Part shown: piece by piece, positions 13,045-24,299 of the stretch
Layout of the letters: each line of letters opens with the position of its first letter
Numbering within the stretch: the first letter of the stretch is position 1
Origin: Mytilus galloprovincialis
Lineage: Eukaryota > Mollusca > Bivalvia > Mytilida > Mytilidae
Length of the DNA stretch: 64,000 nt
Direction of reading: 5' to 3'
Assembly: GCF_965363235.1 (NCBI RefSeq)
Contig: NC_134845.1
Location: 30,692,524-30,756,523 of the forward strand
Program-made: the position numbers and the translations under genes
Notes under the pieces: generated by a model
What the model was told of the DNA's origin: nothing
The model's database searches: none
What the model saw: the letters and a program-made list of their open reading frames with translations, nothing else

Positions 13045-13283
13045 TTAAAAATTTTTAATTATGGCTTGTAAAGCTGAAAAAGTTCCAGTAGCAAATCCTA
13101 ATAAACCGAAAGCTATAATTATAATGTCTTTTATAACCGTCCACCACCGTAGTTGTCCATCTTCAACTGACAAGGTCAATAGTTCAATTATAGGTGGCAA
13201 CATAAGTGCAAGAGCACAACTGGCAAAAGCACCAATCAGAGATATCAGAAGTTCTAAATGTGGCACTGCTGATGCTATTCCAA
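13045..13283 (-). CDS. SLC36-like exon 9 (C-terminus and stop)
   Basis: 239 nt, acceptor TTTTTTTTCAG, phase 1 in, stop TAA at 13045-13047. Same length and phase as the + exon at 3042-3280. Residues differ mainly in the loop after LPPIIELL and in the tail. Confidence 0.95.
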
Positions 13284-16200
13284 CTGAAAAAAAACAACAA
13301 TGATACTAATATGGTTATCAATTGTGAGCTGGAACTATTTCAAACATGGTTTTAAGAGTTAATCACCTTATCAGAATCATAATATTGAACATGATCCATT
13401 CGTTTCATGGAAACGTAAAATTTTCCTTTTTAGTGTAACAATATGCAAGTTACATACAAATGATATATTATATCTTGATGCTGATGATTTCAAATGACAA
13501 TAATAATAAGTTAAAAAATAATGATGGGTGGCCTTTGTATAAATAAGTTGGTGGCAGGATGCTCTCCTTGGGCCATCTCATGCCAAAAATATCTATTTTG
13601 ACTACTTTACTTCCTATTTCTTGACCTGCAGACACTTAAAGGGTAACAGGTGAAACTTACCGTACTCTTGAAGATAAATATACATGTATGTAAAAATTAA
13701 ACCATTTCAATGACATATACATAACAAGTATGAGTGCTGATTTGGATCGGTTAAAAATGAGTTTCAACTCAACAATTTGGAATTAAAAATTCATGGAACA
13801 AAATTAAATGGTAAACAGTAAATTTTGGTGAAGAATGAGGTAGGTTTGCAGCTTAAACTTCTGTGAGGTAGGAAAAATGAGCTTGTATCTGAAATGAGCT
13901 TGTGCATCTTACTGAAAAGCATTGATATTGGAATGAGGAAATTGAAACTCTCCTCATACTCATGTTAAGAACTCCTCAACTTACCATAAAATTCAAATAT
14001 ATTTTCTACAATTTAAGTAAAAAATTCATAATACGTGTACAGACAAGGTAAAATTAGAAACAATTTTTATTCTCATCTCCATTTGATCTGTTCTTGAAAA
14101 CAGGCTATCCCATAACATTTATAAGTGTATACTTAGAACACTTCTTAATGAAATAATAAACATTAAACTGTGATTCCAGTGGTGAAGATAAATCAAAGAA
14201 AAGGTTAAAAATAGAAAATAAAAGGCAATAGTTGTAGAACTTTTAACCCACCCCAGACTTTGTTAAATGTTTATATCAAGAAGTTAAGTAAGGGTAAACA
14301 GAGTCAATATTCCATCCAAAGGAAAGTTTTAATCCAAATGCTTAGCTATATAGTTACATGTACATACTGATAGATACATAACAATACTTTTGCATATTTT
14401 TTTTCTTCAGGATTTTTTAAGTTATTTGATGTAATTGAACTTACATGTGATTAAAACTAAAATAGTTCTGTATACATATTCTGACCAATTCAGCCATCTT
14501 CTGGATGTAATTTTACTAGAAATCCATGGCCATGTGATTTTTATAGGTACATAAAACTGTAATCCATAGGTTATAAACATAGACAAAGCAAATAACAGGT
14601 TTACTGATATATATAACCTGTAAAACAAACAAAATATATATTAGAAATTTAATCACTTTTTTTTTGCAAGAAAGTGCTTCTTGTAATTAAAGCATATTAA
14701 CTAAAAGCGTATTTGAATATCAAACATAAGACAATGTCTTAAGCCTCGGTCACAACTTACCGGATAGCATAAAGGGACACCTAACAGATGAAAATAAAAG
14801 TTGTCCATTGACAAAATTGACATCAATTGGGAGTCCGTTGATGTACTGACCAAATAAAACTGATGCGTAACAAATGCATAACGGACAAACACCCAATATG
14901 CAACGTACAAGAAACGGAAACGTTACTGACAGAACTGATGTCAAACGTACATCCAACGGACGAGAACCGCATAAAAGGGACACCTAACAGAAGCTTACCG
15001 GATAAAACAGATGAACAAGATATACGGAAAAATTAGAGGTGACAATAATAATACATGTAAATCGCATAAATATTCAAAAATGTTTCTGTGTAACTGGTTT
15101 TGGTTTGTTCTTCAAAATGCTGCCAAAGAGCAGTAGCTGGCCTGAATAAGAGCTGCTTGATTGTGAAGATGTGCCCTTACTCTAAGATCAATTATGAATA
15201 ATAATAATTCATGAACCTTAAAAAATCTAATTGACATTTCTTATGCAAATTTTTTCATTAGCATTTATCCGTTTCAGATTCGTTCATCATCCGTTTTATC
15301 CCTAATACATCTGGTAGAAGTCAGTTCACATTCGTTCAACATCCGTTTTATCCGTTTAACGTCCGTTGGTGAATTTATCTGCCAGACCTCCAACAGATGT
15401 ATAACGGACAGATTTCATTTTGGTAAATTTGTAATTCGTTGAATATTTGTATTCATGGTTCACCTGTACCCTTGAAATCCAAGACAATTTGTATCCAACG
15501 AATGATAATGAATCTACAGTATCTAAGTTTGTGGTTAAATACCAGATGCTTACCAATTTTTTGCAGGTAGATTGAGAGTGACACTTCCTAATGAATCATC
15601 ACCAAACTTTAGGTAACCATAAAAACCAGTAGCTGTATATAAACATGTGACTATAACCATTCCTAGGTTTAATACGCCTGAATGACCACCAAAGTCATGT
15701 GGGTATCTCATTTTATTTTGTATTGGCATTACCTGTAGAAAGGAAATTTAATTGGTGAAGATCACTTTGGATGTATTGTAGCAGGAAGTTATTTCAGGAA
15801 ATAGTTACAATTAAGAAAGCATTTAAAAGAATAATTTACCAAAATGAAATCTACAGTTTCGATCTTAAACAATGTTGTTTATGCCATTGCTGACACATCT
15901 AAAGTCTCCAGGTACAATATAAAGACAAACCATAGATTCATTGAAGAAATATTAAAGTCTGAAAATTTCTTAAAACAAACTAGGCAAGGGTTCCAATGAC
16001 CCTGGCTAGCCCTGTAGGTCTGAAAGGACTTGTTCAATAAACAAATTTGTTAAGAATTTAAAGCCATATTTAATAGATCTCATTTAGTGACCAAAATATT
16101 GAAGAATTTCAGATAACATACAGCTATCACTAGCAACCGTATTCTTGAAATTTGACCTATTGACCCCAAAATCATTTAGCTCCTTCCTTATATGTCTTCC

Positions 16201-19200
16201 AACTTGAAAAGGTTTTTTCTCAAACTTAGCAAGAAAACTCAAATTATCCAGTACACTCTGGTAAAAATGTGTTTAAAATACACAGGACAGACAGATTGAC
16301 AAAGCAATGACTATATTCTCCTGGTAGTTTTTTTTCCACAGGAAGCTTACTAATGCAACTTTTTCACACTGTCAACAATTTACTATACATACCAAGCCAA
16401 TTCCTTCAAATGCATAAATAGCTGTTCCAAAATACAGTGGTAGCTTATCTAAAGATTTGTAAGCTGGTCTTTTGTCTGGATTAGGTAGTCCTTGAAATAA
16501 GTCTTGAAATATGATGATGAGACCAACAAAGTTAAGTAAATTGGCAAATGTAGAAAATGGTGCCAGGTTCTTCAGATCTCGTACAAACGTGTATGGTATA
16601 ATCAGTGCAGTGGTTATAACTATATAGACAAACACAGGTGGACCTCCTTTATGGAAAGAATCTATCACCTGAAATAAATACAGAGGGGCGTGAAGGGGGG
16701 TATCTGCACGGAAGAAAGCGAAATAAAATTGCCATTTCACCATGGATGGACAATTAAAAATGTCTTGCACGTTGATCTTTTTACCGATTTCACTAAACAC
16801 AGTGAATAACGAACCTTTTTTACGGTTGCACATGAAATAAAAATGACAAAACATAATGCACAAAAATAACCCTTTACCACCCTAAATACAAATTCATTGT
16901 GATTAAGTATTTGGTTTAAAATGATATCAAGTTGAAGGCTCAATTTTCTATCAACTAAGAGTAACCAAGTATCATTTTAAAATGCTAATTGAGTATCAAT
17001 TTCCATATAAAACGATGCACAGATGTTTCTTGAATTTTGTCAAACAGAACTGCATTTTCAAAATATATGCTTTAACGAACAAATACTTCTACTAAGAATA
17101 TGTATAAAAACTTTGATACTAGCAAAGTCCATACGGATAAATGTTTACCAATATTTCAATTCACCAGCTATATGTGTATGTACAACATCAATTTTCTCAA
17201 CTTCAGTCCATTAACTTCAGTCCATTTGCTTAATGTATATTTTATGAGTGTTCATATGCAATTGATGTGTACCCCGGACAATCACAGGGAAACCATGAGA
17301 AAGAAGTTGTCCTTTGTGAAAGGGTTAGCTAGCTATAAAACCAGGTTTTATCCATTAGTTTCCTATCAGGAAATTCCAGTACTAAGTCAAGAATATGACA
17401 GTTGTTTTCCATTTGTTTGATGTGTTAGACTGTTTTGATTGTGCAACTTATTAAGGGACTTTCTAAATTTTCCTTGGGATTTCAGTATTTTTGTTATTTT
17501 ACTTTTTAATCAAGACCAATACAGGTATCATTCATAAATAAAAATGTTTAAAAAAAAAAGAGGCAAAAATACTTATTGAGAATGGAAACAGGGGTGTGTC
17601 AAAGAGACAACAACCAACCAAAGAGCAGAAAACAGCTCAAGGCCACCAATGGATCTTTAACACATATACAGTGAGAAAATCCTGGGCCCTAATAATCAAA
17701 AATGTGTACAATACCTGTTTAACATTTTGCGCTATAAATACAAGGTAAACACAACAGAATCCTATCTGTGTCATCACTAAAAATATATTGACCACCATTC
17801 TGAAAAAGAAAAAAACAAGGTAAACAAGATTCCTAGAAGGTTTTGTCATCATATATGTAATCATTAAAAGTAGAAACTACTCATTTTGATTTTGTGAAGT
17901 GTAAGCAAAACAGTATCCTCCAAAAGGAAATTAATGCCTGAACCACATCAAATGATGGCCTATACAGTAAAATGTAACATAAAATCTTTCAGACACAAAC
18001 ATATAATAATTTTTTGAATATATATGAAACAATAAGATAAGGACCGACAGATAAAATACCTTTGACGTACTTTATACACAACATGTATCTAAATAAAAAA
18101 TAAAAAATAAACAGCTTTCCCAAAAAAATATTTTGATACGTTATTTTTTCTTCATATAACTGAAAATGTGTAAGCCCAATATAACATATAATAATTAATA
18201 CCTTGCAAAAATTCTGATATTTATGTATTTATACAGAAACTCTTGACAATTGTTTATATATAATATATACATAAACTATGATACATGTAATTAGAAGTTT
18301 ACCTTCCTACACTTGACCATCGTCTTAGTCTTTCTGGTCCAGTTTGTAAAGCTGTTTCTAGTATACTTGCATAATCTAAAGTAGGTTTATTAACTCTGCA
18401 ATAAAATTATTAAAATACACAACTTGTAAATATATTAATACCAACTACATCAAGTTATTGGTGTACCATTTAACATTGTTCTACAAAATTAACACTATGT
18501 GTACCTAGAACTGCTGTCTTTTATGATACCATACCTGTACACAGAATTAACAGTGTTTGTACCTTAAATATGGTCTTTTATGATACCTGACTTGTACATA
18601 GAATTAGTACCTCAAACTGCTGGTTTTATTTTATGATATCTGACTCGTACATAGAATAACAGTAGTTGCACTTCAAACAGCAGTTTTTTTTATGATACCT
18701 GACTTTTACAAAGAATTAACTGTAGTTGTACCTCAAACTGCTGTCTTTTATGATACCTGACTTGCACCTCAAACTGCTGGTTTTTTTATATGATATCTGA
18801 CTTGTACACAGAACTAACAGTAGTTGCACTTCAAACTGCTGGGTTTGTTTTTATGATACCCGACTTGTACAAAGAATTAACAGTAGTTGCACTTCAAACT
18901 GCTGTCTTTTATGATATTGGACTTGTACAAAGAATTAACAGTAGTTGCACTTCAAACTGCTGTCTTTTATGATACCTTACATGTACAAAGAATTAACAGT
19001 AGTTGCACTTCAAACTGCTGTCTTTTATGATATCTGACTTGTGCACAGAATTAACAGTAGTTGCACTTCAAATTGCTGTTTTTTTATGATATCTGACTTG
19101 TACAAAGAATTAACAGTAGTTGCACTTCAAACTGCTGTTTTTTATGATACCAGACTTGTACACAGATTTAACCATTCTTATGATATTATTCCTTCTATTT

Positions 19201-22200
19201 AGAGTTAACAGTAGATTTACACTGATGTGTTCTAAGCTGATTTACCTTTTGCAAAGAATGTTACAACAATTAAGTAGCATATGCATACAGTAAATAGCAA
19301 TCCCTCCAATGGCCAATATACCAATGGTTCCAACCTAAGATAAAAAAAATCATGAAATAAGGTAATTAGCTATATGTTTGGAGAATCATGATTTATACTA
19401 CTTTAAATTTTATAATAATATCTTCTTATCTTTGTGTGAGAGGCTGTAGTCAATAACAGTGAACTACATTTTTACATTAATTAGGTCGCTTGTTTTTTTG
19501 TTTTAATTGTTACATTTGTGATTTCGAGGCCTTTTATAGCTGACTATGCAGTATGGGCTATGCTCAATGTTGAAGGCCGTTTGGTGACCTATAGCTGTTA
19601 ATTCCTGTGTCATTTGGTCTCTTGTTAAGAGTTGTCTTATACGCATTCATACCACATCTTCCCTTTTATATATTCAGTAAAGGTTATATATAAATATGAA
19701 TGAAAGATGTAAAGGGAACATTAATGAGACCTCAACCAACCAACACAAAATCCTCAAATGATCCCAAAGTGTCTCTAAATAAATCAATCTCTTAATCACC
19801 CAAACATTGTAAATGCATTTAACAGAGATTATCTAGGATCTCCCTGCAATGTCTTTAAAGAATAAACATATTGAAATATAACTTAAAGACTCGGTGATTC
19901 TTTACTTGTCAAAGCACATTAACAAGTGTAGTTGTTAAACTAAAGTATTAACTACTCAACAGAAGAAAAAAACATTCCTCTAAATAATTTTATCAACATC
20001 CTCTCCCACCTGCAAAACACAGGTACAATGTATAAGGAAAACAATGCTACATAATACTGTATCAAATAATGGTTGTATTACAGACAGAAAAATTGAAATA
20101 ATTAATCTGGCTTTCTGCTGACATAGAAGTAATGTTGTCCTACATTCTAGTATCATTCATTGTACTTCCATGTACATTTTATACAGCTAAGTCATGAACA
20201 ATGCAAGAAGAATGTCATTAATCATGCTCAAAGGTGTTGTACAAAGTTTTAATACAAAATATGCTAAACAAGTATGATGACATAAATTTCAATGACAGTG
20301 CAGTGATTGGATGATCCTGTTATGTCATGAAATGAAGTCATTCATAACTAACCGCAAACTTGATCTGTGATCCAGGAGAAGAGACGAAAAAGCGCTTTGA
20401 CCAGTGGAAGGCAACAAAAACAGCCGTGATACCTGCTGACGAAGTCCAACAAACTACCAACACACAAACAGAGGCAAGAGACAGCGTAGTTGGACATGTA
20501 CTAACACCAACTAAGTACAAAGGGGAACCAGTTGGGGTTGTAGTCAATAGGGATATTGTCACCAGTCCCTACAACCCCAACAAGGCCTGCCACCGCCTGG
20601 TATTTTACACCTCCACCAAAGACAGAGGCAAGCGCAGTAGGATCGACTATGAAGATGGGTTTGACATCGACCACCCAGACCTACTGCGCACACCACAGCA
20701 CACATCGCCTGTCTACACTGAACAATCCAAAGAGGTAATACAATCAGCCATACAAGCAGCACGACCTGATACTCCGTACCAGCAACACCAACGCAGTCGG
20801 AGTAAATGAAGGCAAAAAGACCGACAGACTCCAGTCTATAGAATAGGTTGCTACAGTCCGCGATATCCAGACAGGATAGTCGGACTCTAAACACCCATAC
20901 ATCATCATCATCTGTGACTCATTTCTTATTTGACATTCTGCTTTTACCTATCTGATCTGGATAAAATCTTACCCATAATCCAGCATTTTTGATTGCAGAT
21001 GGCATGGCTAATATACCTGTTCCTATGTTGCCTTTCAACAGATGCATCAAACTTGGACAATTTCTGTAATACAAGTAATAACAGCTTTTTAAAGGGTATA
21101 TCTAGATATTGTTACTAAAAATATCCTTAACTTGAAATACAGATAAGTTGCTTAAATGTTTGTAGGAGACTATTTACCCCTATTGAATTGATGGGAAATG
21201 TTATTGTTAAACAACAACACCAGACATTTACATCACATATAAACATGTAAATGTCTGGTGTTGTTGTTTGTTGTTGATAAAAGAAAATAATAGGAAACTT
21301 GAATTCGCCTTTTCAGAATCTAAAGGACTATGGGTAATTCAATTGTTCATACACCAAATTGAAAATAACATTATGTCATTGGTTGAATTTCAATTGTTTA
21401 GAACGTTTTAAACCAATCACAACGTTTTTGTGTACGCTTTCAAAAATATTACCCAGAATGCACTACATTCTGAAAGAGCGAATTCATAATAAGTACTGAC
21501 ACTACAAAGCAGCTTTTAGAAAATTTGCCATTATATATGTTGTGGCAAAAAACATGGTGATTATAATATTATCATATTTCTAAATTGATTACATTGAACA
21601 TCTTATTTATTCCATCATACCATTTTGACAATCTAAGATAGCCTGCCACCATGAAAGGATTGAATTGCCAAGATACAATGTAAAGAAGTAAATAATCCTA
21701 ACACTGTACATGTGTCTTTCACAGGGTAGTCACCATTCTTTTTTTCTTCCTTTTTTGGGTCCATTTGTAGAGTAAATAGTCACTTCCAAATTTTCTGTCG
21801 TGTTTGTTTTAAAAGTTTGGAAATTATCAATATTCAGGCAGGGAATTTTAAAGCATATCTTCTATTGTTATAAAGTTATTCATCAGACATCTTTAGATAT
21901 CATATGTTGTTGAGCGTCTTTGTCTAATTTCACAATGTAACATATATATCATCTTTTTTGACTGACAGTCTTTTAAAGAAAAAAATTGACAGCCATCCAT
22001 CCTCCTCAAAAGACCTGTTATTAATTATTACAATACCTACCCTACTTTTTGTTGGTTTTTGTCTTCCTCTATTATAATACTACTTTGACTTTGTGGTATG
22101 TATTCAGAATGGCTACTCCAGTGTATCTCAGCAGATGCCATAGACTGGTCACACGATGCTATATTTCCATCTGGTAAGAGCTTGCTTTCCTCAGAATTTT

Positions 22201-22207
22201 CCATCAT
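13045..22207 (-). CDS. SLC36A: SLC36-like proton-coupled amino acid transporter, complete, nine exons
   Basis: Predicted multi-pass membrane symporter moving small amino acids with protons. The spliced CDS is 1392 nt, 463 residues, close to the usual 450-500 of the family. Every exon joins in phase through GT-AG sites. Landmarks are a 55-residue polar N-terminus without signal peptide, the family signature [11 protein letters not shown] at residues 67-77 in the first membrane span, [10 protein letters not shown] around 261-269, [12 protein letters not shown] about 30 residues later, the [11 protein letters not shown] span, and a C-terminal [21 protein letters not shown] pair. Start choice: ATG 22207 directly follows an acceptor AG and a second ATG follows it, so the 5' UTR is probably on a separate upstream exon (candidate ending at 24180). 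Introns hold a 58-bp minisatellite, foldback elements and an unidentified ORF. The paralogue at 3042-3280 lies tail-to-tail. I cannot assign which SLC36 member it is. Confidence 0.93.
13284..14444. other. SLC36-like intron 8, nothing recognised
   Basis: About 1.16 kb of AT-rich intron between exons 8 and 9. I see no repeat family copy and no exon in it. Confidence 0.4.
14445..14617 (-). CDS. SLC36-like exon 8
   Basis: 173 nt, acceptor GTTTTACAG, donor ACAT|GTAAGT, phase 2 in and 1 out. Encodes [29 protein letters not shown], a basic loop and the span ending YRTILVLIT. Confidence 0.95.
14740..15430. repeat. Repeat-rich intron 7 segment with inverted ACGGA/TCCGT words
   Basis: Between SLC36 exons 7 and 8. 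The left part carries AAGGGACACCTAACAGA twice (about 14771 and 14976) and many ACGGAC words. The right part (15260-15410) carries TCATCCGTTTTATCC and CGTTCAACATCCGTTTTATC. The words are mutually complementary, so the whole resembles a degraded foldback element. Open frames here (14701-14983) follow from the repeat. Confidence 0.5.
15554..15732 (-). CDS. SLC36-like exon 7
   Basis: 179 nt, acceptor TTTCTACAG, donor AATTG|GTAAGC, phase 0 in and 2 out. Encodes [16 protein letters not shown], a membrane span with [14 protein letters not shown], and [10 protein letters not shown]. All are conserved family positions. Confidence 0.95.
15733..17714. other. SLC36-like introns 5 and 6, apart from exon 6
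   Basis: No additional exon seen. Intron 5 contains a copy of the AAACCAGGTTT...AAGTCAAGAATATGACAG family at about 17300-17510 and of the GAGAATGGAAA family at about 17575-17660. Confidence 0.4.
16393..16668 (-). CDS. SLC36-like exon 6 (TM4-TM6 region)
   Basis: 276 nt, acceptor TTATTTCAG, donor TTG|GTATGT, both ends phase 0. Contains [20 protein letters not shown] and ends [11 protein letters not shown]. The open frame continues into intron on both sides (16372-16863), but only this part is coding. Confidence 0.95.
17715..17799 (-). CDS. SLC36-like exon 5 (TM3)
   Basis: 85 nt, acceptor TTTTTCAG, donor CAG|GTATTG, phase 2 in and 0 out. Encodes [20 protein letters not shown] then FIAQNVKQ, the third span with the TQIGFC..Y motif. 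Confidence 0.95.
18303..18395 (-). CDS. SLC36-like exon 4 (loop after TM2)
   Basis: 93 nt, acceptor TTATTGCAG, donor GGAAG|GTAAAC, phase 2 in and 2 out. Encodes a cytosolic loop starting [20 protein letters not shown] and ending RWSSVGR. The LDYA and GP..LR pattern is that of SLC36 proteins. Confidence 0.92.
18486..19185. repeat. 58-bp minisatellite, about 11 diverged copies
   Basis: The unit contains TTAACAGTAGTTGCACTTCA, CAAACTGCTG and TTTTATGATACCTGACTTG. Well-kept units are spaced 57-59 bp from about 18813 to 19140. Earlier copies are more diverged. It fills SLC36-like intron 3 between exons 3 and 4. The open frame at 18790-18972 is this repeat read in frame. Confidence 0.92.
19246..19334 (-). 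CDS. SLC36-like exon 3 (TM2)
   Basis: 89 nt, acceptor ATCTTAG, donor AAAAG|GTAAAT, phase 0 in and 2 out. Encodes [20 protein letters not shown], a hydrophobic span with the YCMHML end typical of the family, then a cysteine-rich turn. Confidence 0.93.
19500..19680 (-). repeat. Family A dispersed repeat, diverged copy
   Basis: On + it reads GAGGCCTTTTATAGCTGACT, then TATGGGCTATGCTCAATG and GAAGGCC, the reverse complement of the family A core seen at 36898, 42975, 44155 and 46024. Lies in SLC36-like intron 2. Confidence 0.7.
20360..20809 (+). CDS. Unidentified 149-150 codon ORF in SLC36-like intron 2, possibly mobile-element derived
   Basis: The reading frame is antisense to the host gene. It is open from a stop at 20345-20347 to TGA 20807-20809; the first codon I list is TTG 20360, and no ATG near the start is convincing. 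Composition is unlike the intronic background: GC-richer, mixed charged and polar residues, no long homopolymer runs, for example [20 protein letters not shown] and [18 protein letters not shown], ending in a basic QQHQRSRSK tail. I see no catalytic motif, zinc knuckle, signal peptide or membrane span. A CATCATCATCATC tract follows at 20907-20919. It could be the tail of a mobile-element ORF, a retrocopy of a host coding segment, or an antisense exon. I do not recognise the family. Confidence 0.4.
   Translation: MICDPGEETKKRFDQWKATKTAVIPADEVQQTTNTQTEARDSVVGHVLTPTKYKGEPVGVVVNRDIVTSPYNPNKACHRLVFYTSTKDRGKRSRIDYEDGFDIDHPDLLRTPQHTSPVYTEQSKEVIQSAIQAARPDTPYQQHQRSRSK
20973..21063 (-). CDS. SLC36-like exon 2 (TM1 signature)
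   Basis: 91 nt, acceptor GTATTACAG, donor TGG|GTAAGA. Encodes [20 protein letters not shown] and then [10 protein letters not shown], the hallmark first-span motif of the family. Confidence 0.95.
21209..21269. repeat. Perfect 25-bp-arm hairpin in SLC36-like intron 1
   Basis: Left arm 21209-21233 contains ACAACACCAGACATTTACAT. Right arm 21245-21269 is its exact reverse complement. The loop is 11 bases. Perfect arms suggest recent origin or gene conversion. Confidence 0.9.
21301..21485. mobile_element. 185-bp foldback (MITE-like) element
   Basis: Left end 21301-21338 (GAATTCGC...TTTCAGAAT...GGGTAAT) is inverted at 21448-21485 with about 10 mismatches over 38 bp. The middle has no coding. It lies in SLC36-like intron 1, 32 bp from the perfect hairpin. 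Confidence 0.7.
22041..22207 (-). CDS. SLC36-like exon 1 (cytosolic N-terminus)
   Basis: 167 nt, acceptor TTTTTTTAG immediately before ATGATGG, donor GG|GTAGGT, phase 2 out. Encodes a polar stretch starting [14 protein letters not shown] and ending EEDKNQQKV, as expected for the variable cytosolic N-terminus of SLC36 proteins. Confidence 0.85.
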
Positions 22208-22649
22208 CTAAAAAAATTATTTTAAACACATGATGAATCTCAAAATTGTTTTTCAAGTACCATCTAAAGCACTTAAATGATCCTAAGGGTCAATAGAATT
22301 TAACACAGAGGTCAATGGTCAAAGGATCAGTGAAGTGGTGTATCTAATTTTAAAATTTTTTTTTTTAAAGATTTATAAGGATTTCATTAAAATGTTACAA
22401 ATATTTAATAGTATTCGTGATCAGTTCTTATATTTTTTCTTAAAATTAAAAAGGAACTTTTATTGGTACAGGGTATAAATCAAATCAACTATATTTCAAA
22501 ATAATAAAATTAATATATATGTGCTTTTTAATTGTTTTAAGCTTGTTCAGATAGTCAATGGTCATGATGGTTTAAAGGAAATGTTGATAGTATATATATA
22601 TATTGAAGCCAATTAATTGGTTAAACACAATTCAGTTTGTCATGTTTGT

Positions 22650-22715
22650 AACCCTTGCAGATACTTTTTTTTAATGTTCACACGACGATTTGATTGTATG
22701 CAATTTATTAAAGTA
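22650..22715. repeat. Dispersed repeat, copy 1 of 2
   Basis: ACCCTTGCAGATAC, a T run, AATGTTCACACGACGATTTG and CAATTTATTAAAGT. A close copy lies at 23996-24061 in the same orientation, with about five differences. Confidence 0.85.
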
Positions 22716-23230
22716 CAATGAAGAGTGTTTTCAATTGCAATAAATGTTGAAATACCACTTTCCTATATTCTTACTTCCTTATAATGCTTATTTTAGTTAC
22801 AGAAAATGAATGGTTTCCTGTATTATTCATACATGTACAATGTATAATCATGTATTTGTCCAAAGTTTCAGTTATATCTTGTATAGTTGATTACCTTTAA
22901 AGCTGCATGTATTTGGCAAAAACCTTTTCAAATTTTTGAAGCTATCAATGCTCTTTAACTTCAGCTTAGATTAAATGTGTGTCTGATGTTAAAAATTGTA
23001 AGCCTGGTACAGTATAACATATTGTAGGAGTAGGAGTTTTCTTTTAATTATCATGATTATACATTTAGAGTGTTTTGCCTTAACATTGACATTAACACAT
23101 GACAAGAGTAAAATCCCTTTGTTCTTACTGTGCTATAATCTGGATAATGCACAGCAAAGGTGTGCATTAACTACCTCTGCACAGTTCAAATCTATTTTTA
23201 CCTTTAGGGGCGGTTCCTGGATTTTGAAAG

Positions 23231-23340
23231 GGGCGTTACTCTATCAAATTAAAAAAAAAAATCACAGGGCGTTATTCTATCAAATTAAAAAAAAAAAATC
23301 ACAGGGCGTTATTCTATCAAATTAAAAAAAAAAATCACAG
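23231..23340. repeat. 36-37-bp tandem triplication
   Basis: Three copies of GGGCGTTA(C/T)TCTATCAAATT, an A run and ATCACA start at 23231, 23267 and 23304. Confidence 0.92.
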
Positions 23341-23995
23341 AGTGTAGCAAGACTAAAGACTATATTGACGATTTTAAGCTATAACACGATACTATGTCCA
23401 ATCCAAGGGTTAACGACCTGTTCGCCCCAACCCACAAATCCGCATCTGCCTTGAAATTTTGACAAAGTTCAACTTTGTACAAACATTGTAGTTTCAAAAT
23501 AGGAAAAAGAAAGTTTCTCATTCATTTATTTTTTTATCTAAGCTGGGACATAAACTATTTTATTATATTTTGTGTACAACGTAAATCTAAATTAGTGTTT
23601 TAAAGTTAGAAAGATAGTTAAAACAATTTTTGGTAATTTCTGCCAAAAAGAAATATATCTAAGAATATCTGAATAAAAGAAATCTGATTTGGATTAGGTT
23701 CAGACTCAATGGAATTTATAACGACTTTTGAATATTTATTCCTATAAAGGTACTATTTTTGGATCCAATTTAATGAGGACCATATTTAAGCTTGTTTAAA
23801 AACAGGGTGATTAGCTGAAGATCAATCAGACTTCATTTAGATGGACGTGTCTTAAAAAGTAAAGAGAAACATATTTTCTGTTTATTTAACATTTTTAATT
23901 TTTAATTTATGGAATACAACATCTTCCTCGGTTCTTTTAAGAATATCAGAGAGGGAAAGAAATTCAAAAGCAATTAATCTAATTTAAACTCAATA

Positions 23996-24061
23996 ACCCT
24001 TGCAGTTACTTTTTTTTAATGTTCATACGACGATTTGATCGTATACAATTTATTAAAGTCT
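23996..24061. repeat. Dispersed repeat, copy 2 of 2
   Basis: Same words as 22650-22715 (ACCCTTGCAG, AATGTTCATACGACGATTTG, CAATTTATTAAAGT). Both copies lie 5' of the SLC36-like coding start. Confidence 0.85.
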
Positions 24062-24179
24062 TAATCTTAAATAAAAATTGGGAATAAATTTAACAGAAAC
24101 GATAAAAAAAAACATAAACCATTAAATCGCTATTTTAGAATGAGTTTAAATATAAGAAAAAGATTAATTTAAAACTTAC

Positions 24180-24260
24180 CAAAGTTGTATTTCCCCCTTT
24201 CTTTACCCTACAAGAAACTTTCCTAGGATCCGTGAATTGTAGAATAACGTCCACATTTCT
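24180..24260 (-). other. Candidate 5' leader exon of the SLC36-like gene
   Basis: A strong donor, TTTG|GTAAGT on -, ends at 24180. It is the best upstream partner I see for the acceptor that abuts ATG 22207. The start of the exon is not determined; the upper bound given is arbitrary. A splice would keep an upstream frame open through the junction, but a non-coding leader is more likely. Confidence 0.35.
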
Positions 24261-24299
24261 AAAACGTTCACGTAAATTGATTGCATCATGTGTTAAAAC

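Noticed and set aside
14701..14983. Overlapping frames on - in SLC36 intron 7
   Set aside because: Products of a repeated AAGGGACACCTAACAGA segment.
16669..16863. 5' extension of the SLC36-like exon 6 frame
   Set aside because: Although open, it lies beyond the TTATTTCAG acceptor and does not match the family; it is intron.
18790..18972. Open frame with repeated [10 protein letters not shown]
   Set aside because: Minisatellite read in frame.
20559..20894. 111-codon open frame on - opposite the unidentified ORF
   Set aside because: Cysteine- and leucine-rich composition typical of an antisense shadow; the + frame looks more protein-like.
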